The notes under the pieces were generated by a model that saw nothing but the letters and a program-made list of their open reading frames with translations, was not told where the DNA came from and did not search any database. A program made the position numbers and the translations under genes. Shown here one piece after another: positions 1 through 8,396 of a DNA stretch of 64,000 nucleotides; positions within the stretch are counted from its first letter, which is position 1, and the number at the start of each line of letters is the position of its first letter. This DNA comes from Caulobacter sp. NIBR1757 (lineage in GTDB: Bacteria; Pseudomonadota; Alphaproteobacteria; Caulobacterales; Caulobacteraceae): positions 2,131,501-2,195,500 of the forward strand of contig NZ_CP115463.1 of the NCBI RefSeq assembly GCF_027912495.1. Direction: 5' to 3'.

Positions 1-2
1 CA

Positions 3-743
3 ATGTTCGACCTCACCGGCAAGACCGCCCTCGTCACCGGCGCCACCGGCGGTATCGGCGGGGCCATCGCCAAGGCGCTGCATGACGCCGGCGCGCATGT
101 GGTGCTGTCGGGGACCCGGGAGGGCGTGCTGAGCGAGCTGGCCGCCGGGTTTGGCGAGCGCGTGTCGGTCGCCGCCGCCAATCTGTCGGACGCCGCCAGC
201 GTCGATGGGCTGATCGCCGCCGCCGAGGCGGCTTCGGGCAAGGAGCTCGACATCCTGGTCGCCAACGCCGGCATTACCCGCGACGGGCTGATGTTGCGGA
301 TGAAGGACGCTGACTGGGAGGAGGTGATTCGGGTGAACCTCGAATCCTACTTCCGCCTCTCGCGTGCCGCCCTGAAGGGGATGATGAAGCGCCGCTGGGG
401 CCGGATCATCGGCATTACCAGCATCGTCGGGGTCACCGGCAATCCGGGTCAGGCCAACTATGCGGCGTCGAAAGCCGGCATGATCGGCTTCTCCAAGGCC
501 CTCGCCCAGGAGGTCGCCAGCCGCAACGTCACCGTCAACTGCGTCGCCCCCGGCTTCATCACCAGTCCGATGACCGATGAGCTGAACGAGGCCCAGAAAG
601 CCGCCCTGACCACCCGCATCCCGGCCGGCCGGCTGGGCGAGGGGGCGGATGTCGCGGCGGCCTGTGTCTACCTGGCCAGCCAGGAGGCGGCCTATGTCAC
701 CGGCCAGACCTTGCATGTGAACGGCGGCATGGCGATGATCTGA
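3..743 (+). CDS. fabG: 3-oxoacyl-ACP reductase FabG
   Basis: NADPH-dependent reduction of 3-oxoacyl-ACP to 3-hydroxyacyl-ACP, the first reductive step of type II fatty-acid elongation in the cytoplasm. The 246-residue protein is a full-length short-chain dehydrogenase: the cofactor motif TGATGGIG lies at residues 12-19, NAG near residue 90, and the catalytic set is Ser140, Tyr153 and Lys157 (YAASK). It ends in the family-typical GGMAMI. The ATG two bases into the window gives the expected N-terminus, but the ribosome binding site is outside the window. It is followed by acpP and fabF, the classic fab order, which separates it from the many other SDR enzymes. Confidence 0.96.
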   Translation: MFDLTGKTALVTGATGGIGGAIAKALHDAGAHVVLSGTREGVLSELAAGFGERVSVAAANLSDAASVDGLIAAAEAASGKELDILVANAGITRDGLMLRMKDADWEEVIRVNLESYFRLSRAALKGMMKRRWGRIIGITSIVGVTGNPGQANYAASKAGMIGFSKALAQEVASRNVTVNCVAPGFITSPMTDELNEAQKAALTTRIPAGRLGEGADVAAACVYLASQEAAYVTGQTLHVNGGMAMI

Positions 744-876
744 ACACGCAAATGTTAGCGCAGGCCTGAAACCTTCTCATGCTGGCAAGCCTGAATAAAA
801 CCTGCTAGCGAGACACCCGATTTCCGCCGCCAGCGTTGGCGCGGACCTTTGAAAAGACCAAGAGGGACCATAGCGA

Positions 877-1116
877 ATGTCCGACATTCTCGAGCGTGTG
901 CGTAAGATCGTCATCGAACATCTCGATGCCGATCCCGAGAAGGTCACCGAGAAGGCGAGCTTCATCGATGACCTGGGCGCCGACAGCCTCGACAACGTTG
1001 AGCTGGTGATGGCGTTCGAAGAGGAGTTCGACATCGAAATCCCCGACGACGCCGCCGAACACATCCAAACGGTCGGTGACGCCGTGAAGTTCATCACGGA
1101 GAAGACCGGCGGCTAA
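877..1116 (+). CDS. acpP: acyl carrier protein
   Basis: Carrier of growing acyl chains through a phosphopantetheine arm. The 79-residue acidic four-helix protein has the modification site in [18 protein letters not shown]; the Ser of DSL is residue 37. Length and sequence are typical of the housekeeping ACP. A purine-rich GAGGGA ribosome binding site lies about 10 nt before the ATG. It has its own 133-nt leader after fabG, so separate high-level transcription is likely, and is followed by a strong hairpin before fabF. Confidence 0.97.
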   Translation: MSDILERVRKIVIEHLDADPEKVTEKASFIDDLGADSLDNVELVMAFEEEFDIEIPDDAAEHIQTVGDAVKFITEKTGG

Positions 1117-1143
1117 ACCCGCCCAGACAGTTCTGATACGTTG

Positions 1144-1190
1144 GCCGCCGCGCCGCATGGGCTTAAACCTGATGCGCGCGGCGGTCTTCG
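1144..1190 (+). terminator. GC-rich hairpin after acpP
   Basis: A stem of about 14 bp with one bulged base (CCGCCGCGCCGCAT at 1145-1158 against ATGCGCGCGGCGG at 1172-1184), followed by a T-rich stretch (TCTTCGTTTCC). It sits between acpP and fabF, which are in the same direction. It probably ends or attenuates acpP transcripts so that acpP mRNA exceeds fabF mRNA; this role is inferred. Confidence 0.55.
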
Positions 1191-1241
1191 TTTCCGCGTA
1201 GGTTTCTTAAAGATTTCTGGGCTTTACGGAGCTTTCCTGAC

Positions 1242-2519
1242 ATGCGTCGAGTTGTTGTTACCGGAATCGGCCTGCTGACCCCGCTGGGCCAGGGCGCCGA
1301 AATCAGCTGGGAAGGCATCAAGGCCGGCAAATCCGGCGCGGGCCGGATCACCACCTTCGATCCGACCGGCTTCGGCTGCGAGATCGCCTGCGAGGTGCCG
1401 CGCATCGACGGCCGGGGCGGCGGCGGCCCCGATGTGCCCGGCAGCTTCGACCCGCTGGGCACCATGGCGCCCAAGGAACAGCGCAAGGTCGACGACTTCA
1501 TCCTCTACGGCATGGCCGCGGCCGACGAGGCCGTGCGTGATTCGGGCTGGGTCCCGGAGACCGACGAGCAGAAGGAACGGACCGGTGTGATCATCGGTTC
1601 GGGGATCGGCGGCCTGGCCACCATCGAAAAGACCTCGCTGGAAATGGCCGAAAAAGGTCCCCGCCGGGTCAGCCCCTTCTTCATCACCTCGGCCCTGATC
1701 AACCTGGTCTCGGGCCAGGTGTCGATCCGCTATGGCTTCAAGGGGCCCAACCATTCGGTGGTGACGGCCTGCGCCACCGGCGCCCACGCCATCGGCGACG
1801 CCTGCCGCCTGATCAAGTACGGCGACGCCGACGTCATGCTGGCCGGCGGGGCGGAAGCCTCGGTCTGCCCGATCGGCATCGCCGGCTTCGTGGCCTGCCG
1901 GGCCATGAACACCGACTTCAACGACAACCCGACCGCCGCCTCGCGTCCTTACGACAAGGACCGCTCGGGCTTCATCATGGGCGAAGGCGCCGGCATGGTG
2001 ATGCTGGAAGAGTATGAGCACGCCAAGGCGCGCGGCGCGAAGATCTATGCCGAGGTCATCGGCTACGGCCTGGCCGGCGACGCCTACCACATCACCGCCC
2101 CGGCCGAGGACGGCGACGGCGGCTTCCGCGCCATGAAGGCGGCCGTCAAGGACGCCGGCATCGACGCCGGCGACATCGACTACATCAACGCCCACGGCAC
2201 CTCGACCATGGCCGACTACCTCGAACTGGGAGCCGTCGAACGGCTGATGGGCGATGCCGCCAAGGGCAAGGCGATGAGCTCGACCAAGTCGATGACCGGC
2301 CACCTGCTGGGCGCCGCCGGGGCCATCGAGGCGATCTTCTCGATCCTGGCCATCCGCGACAACATCGCCCCGCCGACCATCAACCTGGACAACCAGGAGC
2401 AGGAAACGGCGCTGGATCTGGTCGCCAACAAGGCGAAGCCGATGAAGATCGACGTGGCGATGAGCAATAGCTTCGGCTTTGGCGGCACCAACGCCGCTGT
2501 CATTTTCCGCCGGGTGTAA
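1242..2519 (+). CDS. fabF: 3-oxoacyl-ACP synthase II (FabF, KAS II)
   Basis: Condenses malonyl-ACP with acyl-ACP in fatty-acid elongation. The 425-residue thiolase-fold protein shows the KAS II triad: Cys177 in TACATGAHAIG, His318 in NAHGTST and His354 in SMTGHLLGAAGAIE, plus the C-terminal NSFGFGGTNA loop. There is a short insertion near residues 50-75 (a Gly/Pro-rich stretch RGGGGPDVPG) relative to E. coli FabF, as is common in alphaproteobacteria. Its TAA overlaps the ATG of mltG by one base (TAATG), indicating translational coupling. Confidence 0.97.
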   Translation: MRRVVVTGIGLLTPLGQGAEISWEGIKAGKSGAGRITTFDPTGFGCEIACEVPRIDGRGGGGPDVPGSFDPLGTMAPKEQRKVDDFILYGMAAADEAVRDSGWVPETDEQKERTGVIIGSGIGGLATIEKTSLEMAEKGPRRVSPFFITSALINLVSGQVSIRYGFKGPNHSVVTACATGAHAIGDACRLIKYGDADVMLAGGAEASVCPIGIAGFVACRAMNTDFNDNPTAASRPYDKDRSGFIMGEGAGMVMLEEYEHAKARGAKIYAEVIGYGLAGDAYHITAPAEDGDGGFRAMKAAVKDAGIDAGDIDYINAHGTSTMADYLELGAVERLMGDAAKGKAMSSTKSMTGHLLGAAGAIEAIFSILAIRDNIAPPTINLDNQEQETALDLVANKAKPMKIDVAMSNSFGFGGTNAAVIFRRV

Positions 2520-3565
2520 TGCCGCGGGCGGAGCGTCGGGGCGGGGGCCTATCAGCTTTGCGTAGATTGATGATCATGCTGATCAGCGGCCTGCTGACGC
2601 TGGCCCTGGTCGGGGTGCTGGGCGGCATCTGGGCGCTGTGGACCTATCAGGGTCCGGGGCCGGCCACCAAGGACGGCGGCGTGCATGTGGTCATGCTGCG
2701 CCGGGGGGCGGGGCTGAACGAGATCGCCTCGGCGCTGGAGAAGGCGGGGGCGGTGCGGTCTGCGCCGGTCTTCCTGGCGGCGGCGCAGATCACCGGCGCG
2801 GCGCGGGAGCTGAAGGCGGGGGAATACGAATTCCCCAACAAGGCGCCGATGAGCACCGTCCTCGACTATGTCCGCAAGGGCAGGGTGGTGCGCCATCAGG
2901 TGACCATTCCCGAGGGCTGGACCAGCGAGATGGTCGTCGAGGCCCTGATGAAGGAATCCGCCCTGACCGGCGACGTGGCGACCCCGGCCGAGGGCACCAT
3001 CCTGCCGGAGACCTATGACTACGAGCGCGGCGAGGAACGGGCCGCGGTGCTGCAGCGGATGATGGACGACCGCGACCGGCTGCTGGCCGCCCTGTGGGAC
3101 AAGCGCAAGAGCGGCCTGCCGATCCGCACGCCGGAGGAGGCGGTGACCCTGGCCTCCATCGTCGAGAAGGAGACCGGCGTCGCCTCGGAGCGGCCGCGCG
3201 TGGCGGCGGTGTTCATGAACCGCCTGAACCAGGGCATCCGGCTGCAGAGCGACCCGACCATCATCTACGGCCTGAACGGCGGACGGCCGCTGGGCCGGGG
3301 CATCCGGCGGTCCGAGCTGGACGCGCCCAACCCCTACAACACCTATCAGATCGACGGCCTGCCGCCGGGACCGATCGCCAATCCCGGCCGCGCCAGCCTG
3401 GCCGCCGTGCTGGATCCGCCGGACACCACGGAGCTGTTCTTCGTGGCCGATGGCACGGGCGGGCATGTGTTCGCCTCGACCCTGGAAGAGCATAACGCCA
3501 ACGTCGCCCGCTGGCGGATTGTCGAGCAGCAGAAGGCCGCCGCAAAGGCGGCCAAGGGGAACTGA
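2519..3565 (+). CDS. mltG: endolytic murein transglycosylase MltG (YceG-like)
   Basis: Inner-membrane lytic transglycosylase that cleaves nascent glycan strands and sets their length. In its 348 residues there is a cytoplasmic Arg-rich start, one transmembrane helix (about residues 18-40), a LysM-like segment, and the YceG domain with IVEKETG carrying the predicted catalytic Glu216, followed by RLQSDPTIIYGL and the NPYNTYQIDGLPPGPI signature. Overlaps fabF and yicC by one base at each end, so it is embedded in the fab-gmk operon. This order is common in alphaproteobacteria. Confidence 0.95.
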   Translation: MPRAERRGGGLSALRRLMIMLISGLLTLALVGVLGGIWALWTYQGPGPATKDGGVHVVMLRRGAGLNEIASALEKAGAVRSAPVFLAAAQITGAARELKAGEYEFPNKAPMSTVLDYVRKGRVVRHQVTIPEGWTSEMVVEALMKESALTGDVATPAEGTILPETYDYERGEERAAVLQRMMDDRDRLLAALWDKRKSGLPIRTPEEAVTLASIVEKETGVASERPRVAAVFMNRLNQGIRLQSDPTIIYGLNGGRPLGRGIRRSELDAPNPYNTYQIDGLPPGPIANPGRASLAAVLDPPDTTELFFVADGTGGHVFASTLEEHNANVARWRIVEQQKAAAKAAKGN

Positions 3566-4449
3566 TGGCGCTTTCCGGCATGACGGGCTTCGGGCGGGCC
3601 GAGGGCGCGCAAGGCGCCTGGAGCTGGGCGGTCGAGGCGCGGAGCGTCAACGGCCGCAACCTGGAGATCCGCTTCAAGGGCCCGCCGGGCTTCGACGGGC
3701 TGGAGCGCGGGACCCGCGAGGCGGGGCAGGCGCGGTTCCAGCGCGGCCAGGTGTCGCTGACCCTGCAGGCCAAGCGGTCCGAGGGCGGCGCCTCGGCGGT
3801 CAGCGTCAACCTGGCCCAGCTGGAGCGCTATCTGGCGGCGGTGGCGCCCTATGTCGCCTCGGGCCAGGCCAGCGCGCCCAGCGCTGACGGATTGCTGGCC
3901 TTGCGGGGGGTGATCGAGACCGCCGACAGCGAGGATGCCGAGGAGGACCGGGTGAGCCTGGAGGCGGCCATGGCGGCCTCGGTGGCCGTGGCGCTGGATG
4001 CGTTGAAGAGCGCGCGGCTGGAGGAGGGGGCGGCGCTGCTGCCGGTGCTGTCCAGCCTCGTCGATCGCATCGAGGCGCTGACCGCTGCAGCGGGCACGCA
4101 GGCCGGCGAGCAGCCGCCGATGATTCGCGACCGCTTCCGCAAGCGGCTGACCGAACTGGCCGGCGAGGCGGCCAGCGAGGAGCGTATCCTGCAGGAAGCC
4201 GCCGCCATGGCCGTGAAGGCCGATGTGCGCGAGGAACTGGACCGGCTGGGCGGCCATGTCACCGCCGCCCGGCTGCTGCTGACCGGCGAGGGGCCGGCGG
4301 GACGGCGGCTGGACTTCCTGACCCAGGAATTCATGCGTGAGGCCAACACGCTTTGCTCGAAATCGGCGACGCCCGCCTTGACGGCGACCGGGCTGGAGTT
4401 GAAAGCCACCATCGAGCAGTTCCGGGAGCAGGTGCAGAATGTTGAGTGA
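3565..4449 (+). CDS. yicC: YicC family endoribonuclease-like protein
   Basis: Member of the YicC/YloC family, conserved next to gmk in many bacteria; E. coli YicC has been linked to RNA turnover. The 294-residue protein has the family start MALSGMTGFGRAEG and the C-terminal DUF1732 signature LTQEFMREANTLCSKS near residue 250. It overlaps mltG by 1 nt and gmk by 11 nt. The sequence does not show its catalytic residues directly, so the ribonuclease role rests on family knowledge. Confidence 0.9.
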   Translation: MALSGMTGFGRAEGAQGAWSWAVEARSVNGRNLEIRFKGPPGFDGLERGTREAGQARFQRGQVSLTLQAKRSEGGASAVSVNLAQLERYLAAVAPYVASGQASAPSADGLLALRGVIETADSEDAEEDRVSLEAAMAASVAVALDALKSARLEEGAALLPVLSSLVDRIEALTAAAGTQAGEQPPMIRDRFRKRLTELAGEAASEERILQEAAAMAVKADVREELDRLGGHVTAARLLLTGEGPAGRRLDFLTQEFMREANTLCSKSATPALTATGLELKATIEQFREQVQNVE

Positions 4450-5080
4450 GAAGCTCCCGACCCGTGGCCTGCTGATGATGGTCGTGGCGCCGTCCGGCGT
4501 CGGCAAGACCAGCCTGACCCGCCGCCTGGTGGCCGACCATTCGGACCTGCTGCTCAGCATCTCGGCGACGACCCGCGATCCGCGCCCCGGCGAGCACGAG
4601 GGCCGCGACTACCACTTCGTCGACCGGGCCGAGTTCGACGCCATGATCGACGACAACGCATTCCTCGAATGGGCCGAGGTCTACGGCAACCGTTACGGCA
4701 GCCCGCGCAAGCCGATCATGGACGCGCTGGAGCGCGGCGAGAGCGTGCTGTTCGACATCGACTACCAGGGGGCCATGTCGATCCACGACCAGGCGCCGGA
4801 GGATTCGGTGCTGGTCTACATCCTGCCGCCGTCGCTGGCCGAGATGAGCCGCCGGCTGCATGCGCGCTCGCAGGACAGCGAGGCGGTGATCGCCCAGCGC
4901 ATCGCCCGCTCGAAGGACGAGGTCGAGCAGTGGAAGACCTTCGATTACGTGCTGCTCAACGAGGATTTCGACAAGGCCTACTCGGACCTGGCGCACATCT
5001 ATCATGCCGAGCGAATGAAGCGGGCCCGCAACCTGTGGATCGCGCCGTTCGTCGATGAGCTGCTGAAGGAAGACGTCTAG
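4439..5080 (+). CDS. gmk: guanylate kinase
   Basis: Phosphorylates GMP to GDP with ATP. The 213-residue protein has the P-loop APSGVGKTS at residues 17-25, the GMP-binding segment with SATTRDPRPGEHEGRDYHFV, and the lid region ending in the Arg-rich RRLHARSQDSEAVIAQRI. The start overlaps yicC by 11 nt. It is the last gene of the first operon; a large perfect inverted repeat follows directly after its stop. Confidence 0.96.
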   Translation: MLSEKLPTRGLLMMVVAPSGVGKTSLTRRLVADHSDLLLSISATTRDPRPGEHEGRDYHFVDRAEFDAMIDDNAFLEWAEVYGNRYGSPRKPIMDALERGESVLFDIDYQGAMSIHDQAPEDSVLVYILPPSLAEMSRRLHARSQDSEAVIAQRIARSKDEVEQWKTFDYVLLNEDFDKAYSDLAHIYHAERMKRARNLWIAPFVDELLKEDV

Positions 5081-5090
5081 CGCCGGCGGA

Positions 5091-5178
5091 GAGATACGGG
5101 GACACTATACCTATCTCGCAAACCCGGCTGGCAGCCCAACGGACGGCGACAGAGATAGGTATAGTGTCCCCGTATCTC
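5091..5178. repeat. perfect 27-bp inverted repeat (REP/MITE-like, probable bidirectional terminator)
   Basis: Left arm 5091-5117 (begins GAGATACGGGGACACTATAC, ends CTATCTC) and right arm 5152-5178 are exact reverse complements, with a 34-nt spacer. The unit fills the gap between the converging stops of gmk (5080) and rsmA (5180). The GGGGACACTATACCTA core resembles palindromes spread by REP-associated transposases, but no transposase gene is nearby. In RNA either strand would form a 27-bp hairpin, so it may end transcription both ways. Confidence 0.85.
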
Positions 5179-5179
5179 G

Positions 5180-5992
5180 CTATAGCGCCTCGGCGAGCCG
5201 CAGGAACCCTGCGACGTCGATGGTTTCGGCGCGGGCGTCGGGGTCGATGGCGGCCGTCTCACACAGCGCCGCGCCGCCGAGCTGCTTCAGGCTCGAGCGC
5301 AGCATCTTGCGGCGTTGCCCGAAGGCGGCGGCGGTGACCTTTTCCAGCGCCGTGATCACTTCAGCGGACGGAGGGGTTTCCAGCGGGTCGAGGCGGACCA
5401 CGGCGGAAGCCACCTTCGGCGGCGGGGTGAAGGCCTTGGCCGGCAGGTCCATGACCACGCGGCAGCGGCAGATAGCCTGACTGATGACGCCCAGGCGACC
5501 GTAGGCGTCGGCGCCCACGGGCGCGGCGATGCGGTCGGCGACTTCCTTCTGGAACATCAGGCTCATGGAGGTGGGCCGCCAGGGGCCGGTCAGCCACTTG
5601 ATCAGCAGGGGGGTGCCGACGTTGTAGGGCAGGTTGGCGACGACCAGGCCGTCGCCGCCCGCCAGCTGGGCCTCATCGACTTTGAGGGCGTCGGCCTGGA
5701 CGATGGTCAGGGCGCCGCCGGACGCTTCGGCCAGTTCTTCGAGCAGGGGGACGAAGCGGGGATCCTTCTCGACCGCCACCACCCGGGCGCCGGCTTCCAG
5801 CAGGGCGCGGGTCAGGCCGCCGGGGCCGGGGCCGACCTCGATGACCGTCCGGCCCTCCAGCGGACCGGCCAGGCGGGCGATCTTGCGGGTGATGTTGAGG
5901 TCGAGCAGGAAGTGCTGGCCGAACGCCTTCTTGGCCAGCAGGCCGTGCTGTTCGAGGCTTTCGCGCAGGGGCGGAAGTTGGTCCAGGGTCAT
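5180..5992 (-). CDS. rsmA: 16S rRNA (adenine1518-N6/adenine1519-N6)-dimethyltransferase RsmA (KsgA)
   Basis: Dimethylates two adjacent adenines in helix 45 of 16S rRNA late in 30S assembly, using SAM. The 270-residue protein has GQHFLLDLNI near residue 24, the SAM motif EVGPGPGGLT near residue 52, and the catalytic NLPYN near residue 120. It overlaps pdxA by 4 nt (ATGA) as the last gene of the lptF-lptG-lptD-surA-pdxA-rsmA operon, the same lptD-surA-pdxA-rsmA order as in E. coli. Confidence 0.96.
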   Translation of the reverse strand: MTLDQLPPLRESLEQHGLLAKKAFGQHFLLDLNITRKIARLAGPLEGRTVIEVGPGPGGLTRALLEAGARVVAVEKDPRFVPLLEELAEASGGALTIVQADALKVDEAQLAGGDGLVVANLPYNVGTPLLIKWLTGPWRPTSMSLMFQKEVADRIAAPVGADAYGRLGVISQAICRCRVVMDLPAKAFTPPPKVASAVVRLDPLETPPSAEVITALEKVTAAAFGQRRKMLRSSLKQLGGAALCETAAIDPDARAETIDVAGFLRLAEAL

Positions 5993-7020
5993 GCGGCCAG
6001 CCGGCGGTCGGCGATCTGGCCCGCCATCTTGAGGGCGTTGATCAGGCTGTCGGCGCGGGCCAGGCCGCGGCCGGCGATGTCGAAGCCCGTGCCGTGGTCG
6101 GGCGATGTGCGGACGATGGGCAGGCCGAGCGTCACATTAACGCCGCCCCAGAAATCGAGCATCTTCAAGGGGATGAGGCCCTGATCATGATACATGCAAA
6201 GCGCCGCGTCATAGCGTCGGCGGGCCTCCGGATGGAACAGGGTGTCGGCCGGGGAGGGGCCGGTGGCCAGGACGCCGAGATCGTTCAGGGCCCGCACGGC
6301 GGGGGCGATGATGTCGATCTCTTCGCGACCGATGCCGCCGTCCTCGCCGGCATGGGGGTTCAAGCCCGCGACCGCCAGCCGCGGCTGGGCGATGCCGAAG
6401 TCGCGGCGCAGGGCCTGGGCGGTGACCAGTCCGGCGTTGACCAGGCCCTCGATGGTCAGGCTGCCGGCCACTTTTGAAAGCGGGGTATGGATGGTGGCCA
6501 GGCAGACGCGCAGGCCGCCATGGGTTCCCGGTTGCTCGGGCGCGGCCAGCATCATCACCGGGCCCCGGGCGCCGGCCTGGCTCTCGGCGGCGGTCAGCTC
6601 GGCGAGGAACTCGGTATGGCCGGGAAAGCCGAAGCCGGCGGCGTAGAGCGGCGCCTTGGCGATGGGGGCGGTGACCATGCCCTTGACGTCGCCGGTCAGG
6701 GCCAGGCCGACGGCGGTCTCGATCCAGCCGATCACCGACCGGGCGTAGGCGCTCGAGGGCTGGCCGCAGACCACCGGGGCCGACAGCGGCTGGTGCAGCA
6801 CGGGGATGGCCGTGGCGAAGACCTTGGCGGCCTCGGCGGGGCTGCCGATGGCCTGCACCGGCGTGCCGAGGCCGCCGGGGGCCGAGCGCAGGGCGCCGGC
6901 GTCGCCGACCACCAGAAAGGGGTGTCCCTCGGCGCGCAGAGCGTTCCAGGCCTTGACGATGATCTCCGCGCCGATGCCGGCCGGATCGCCCAGGGTGACG
7001 GCGAGAGGCCGGGCGGTCAC
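5989..7020 (-). CDS. pdxA: 4-hydroxythreonine-4-phosphate dehydrogenase PdxA
   Basis: NAD-dependent oxidation of 4-phospho-hydroxy-threonine in the DXP-dependent pyridoxal phosphate pathway. The 343-residue protein starts with the family signature TLGDPAGIGAEI and shows the metal/substrate histidine regions FGFPGHTEFLAELT, GLNPHAGEDG and the diagnostic MYHDQGLIPLKML. Overlaps surA upstream and rsmA downstream by 4 nt each, so the three are probably translationally coupled. Confidence 0.96.
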   Translation of the reverse strand: MTARPLAVTLGDPAGIGAEIIVKAWNALRAEGHPFLVVGDAGALRSAPGGLGTPVQAIGSPAEAAKVFATAIPVLHQPLSAPVVCGQPSSAYARSVIGWIETAVGLALTGDVKGMVTAPIAKAPLYAAGFGFPGHTEFLAELTAAESQAGARGPVMMLAAPEQPGTHGGLRVCLATIHTPLSKVAGSLTIEGLVNAGLVTAQALRRDFGIAQPRLAVAGLNPHAGEDGGIGREEIDIIAPAVRALNDLGVLATGPSPADTLFHPEARRRYDAALCMYHDQGLIPLKMLDFWGGVNVTLGLPIVRTSPDHGTGFDIAGRGLARADSLINALKMAGQIADRRLAA

Positions 7021-8375
7021 CGGTTCTCGATCGTGGCCTGCATCCTCAGGTCACGAAGCACGCGTTTGCCGATCAGATCCAGGGCCTGGCTCTGCAGACG
7101 GCGCTCTATCTGTTCGGGGGTCGGCAGGTTGCCGCCGGCGTTGCGCTTGCCGCAGACCATGACGAGGTGGACGCCGACGTCGGTGCGGATCGGCGTCGCC
7201 GAAAGCTGGTTGTCGGGGGTGTTGGCGGCGGCCTCGGCGAATCCGCCGGTCAGGCCGGAGACTTCCATCTCGCCCATGTCGCCGGCGACGATGTCCGGAA
7301 TCTGGCCGGCCTTGGTTTCCAGGTCGGCGCAGGTCGGCTTGAGGGCGCGCAGCTTCTCCAGCGAGGCGGAGGCCGCGTCGACGGCGGCCTGATCGGCGCT
7401 GGCGTCTACGGTGACGGCGGCCTGCTTGAGGGTCACCAGGCTGGTCGTGCCGCCGGCGCGCTTTTCCCGCACGAAGATGATGTAGACGCCGTCCTGGGTG
7501 GCGATCGGCGCGGAGAGCTGGCCGGGGCGCACGGAATCGAGCACGGCATCGACCTCGGGCGGCATTTCGCCCGGCGAGACCCAGCCGGCGTCGCCTCCGC
7601 TGGCGGCGGTCGGGGCGGCCGAGAACTGGCGGGCCACCTGCGGGAAGGGCGCGCCCTGCTGCATCTGGGCGATCAGCGACTGGGCGCCGTTGAAGGCGAT
7701 GTCCGGGCCGCCGACGCGGGCGTTGTCGATGAAGATCTCGCTGACCTGGTACTGCGGCTTGCTGGCCGCGTCGCTGAGGCGTTTCTGGACGGCCTTGATC
7801 TGGTCCTGGCCGATGCGCAGGCGACTGCCGTAGCGGCCCCGCATGTAGCCTTCCCAGCTGTACTCGATGCGGATCTGCTCGCGATAGGTGTCGCGGCCGA
7901 CGCCCTGCTGGGCCAGCTGGGCGTAGAACTGGTCGGGGGTGACCTTGAACTGACCCTGCACCTGTTCGGCGATGACCTCGTCGATCTCGGGGTCGGTGGC
8001 CAGGATGGTGGTCTTGTTTTCCTTCTCGACGCGGCGAAGCTCCTGCTTCTTCAGGCGTTCGTCGATCAGCTGGCGCTGGGCCTCGGCCTGCAGCTGCGGC
8101 AGGTTTTCCTGGGTCGGCTGGAAGCCGGTGGTCAGGATCAGCAGCTTCATGCGCTGCACCAGGTCGTAGCTGGAGATGATGTCGTCGTTGACCACCGCCG
8201 AGACGCCTTCGGCGATGTCGGGCTGCACCGCGGCGGGAGCCTCTTGCGCGAAAGCGGCCGTGGGCATGCCGGCCGTGGCCAGGGCGATGACCGATACCGT
8301 GGCCAGGATCCTGCCCGTTACCTTAAGCGTCGAGAGCAAATTCGTCGTTCCCATAGTGCAAGTCCGCCGGCGCAT
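7017..8375 (-). CDS. surA: periplasmic peptidyl-prolyl isomerase/chaperone SurA
   Basis: Periplasmic chaperone that delivers outer-membrane proteins, including LptD, to the Bam complex. The 452-residue protein has a hydrophobic signal region (VSVIALATAGMPTAAFAQ), an N-terminal SurA core domain (about residues 55-200), and a parvulin domain beginning at YQVSEIFID with GGDAGWVSPGEMPPEVDAVL. A second, degenerate parvulin-like part follows at about residues 300-430. An alternative start at 8354 (MGTTNLL) would give a shorter signal peptide; neither has a strong ribosome binding site. Its place directly after lptD supports the assignment. Confidence 0.9.
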   Translation of the reverse strand: MRRRTCTMGTTNLLSTLKVTGRILATVSVIALATAGMPTAAFAQEAPAAVQPDIAEGVSAVVNDDIISSYDLVQRMKLLILTTGFQPTQENLPQLQAEAQRQLIDERLKKQELRRVEKENKTTILATDPEIDEVIAEQVQGQFKVTPDQFYAQLAQQGVGRDTYREQIRIEYSWEGYMRGRYGSRLRIGQDQIKAVQKRLSDAASKPQYQVSEIFIDNARVGGPDIAFNGAQSLIAQMQQGAPFPQVARQFSAAPTAASGGDAGWVSPGEMPPEVDAVLDSVRPGQLSAPIATQDGVYIIFVREKRAGGTTSLVTLKQAAVTVDASADQAAVDAASASLEKLRALKPTCADLETKAGQIPDIVAGDMGEMEVSGLTGGFAEAAANTPDNQLSATPIRTDVGVHLVMVCGKRNAGGNLPTPEQIERRLQSQALDLIGKRVLRDLRMQATIENR

Positions 8376-8396
8376 TGGCGCGCTCGGCGGGGAAGG

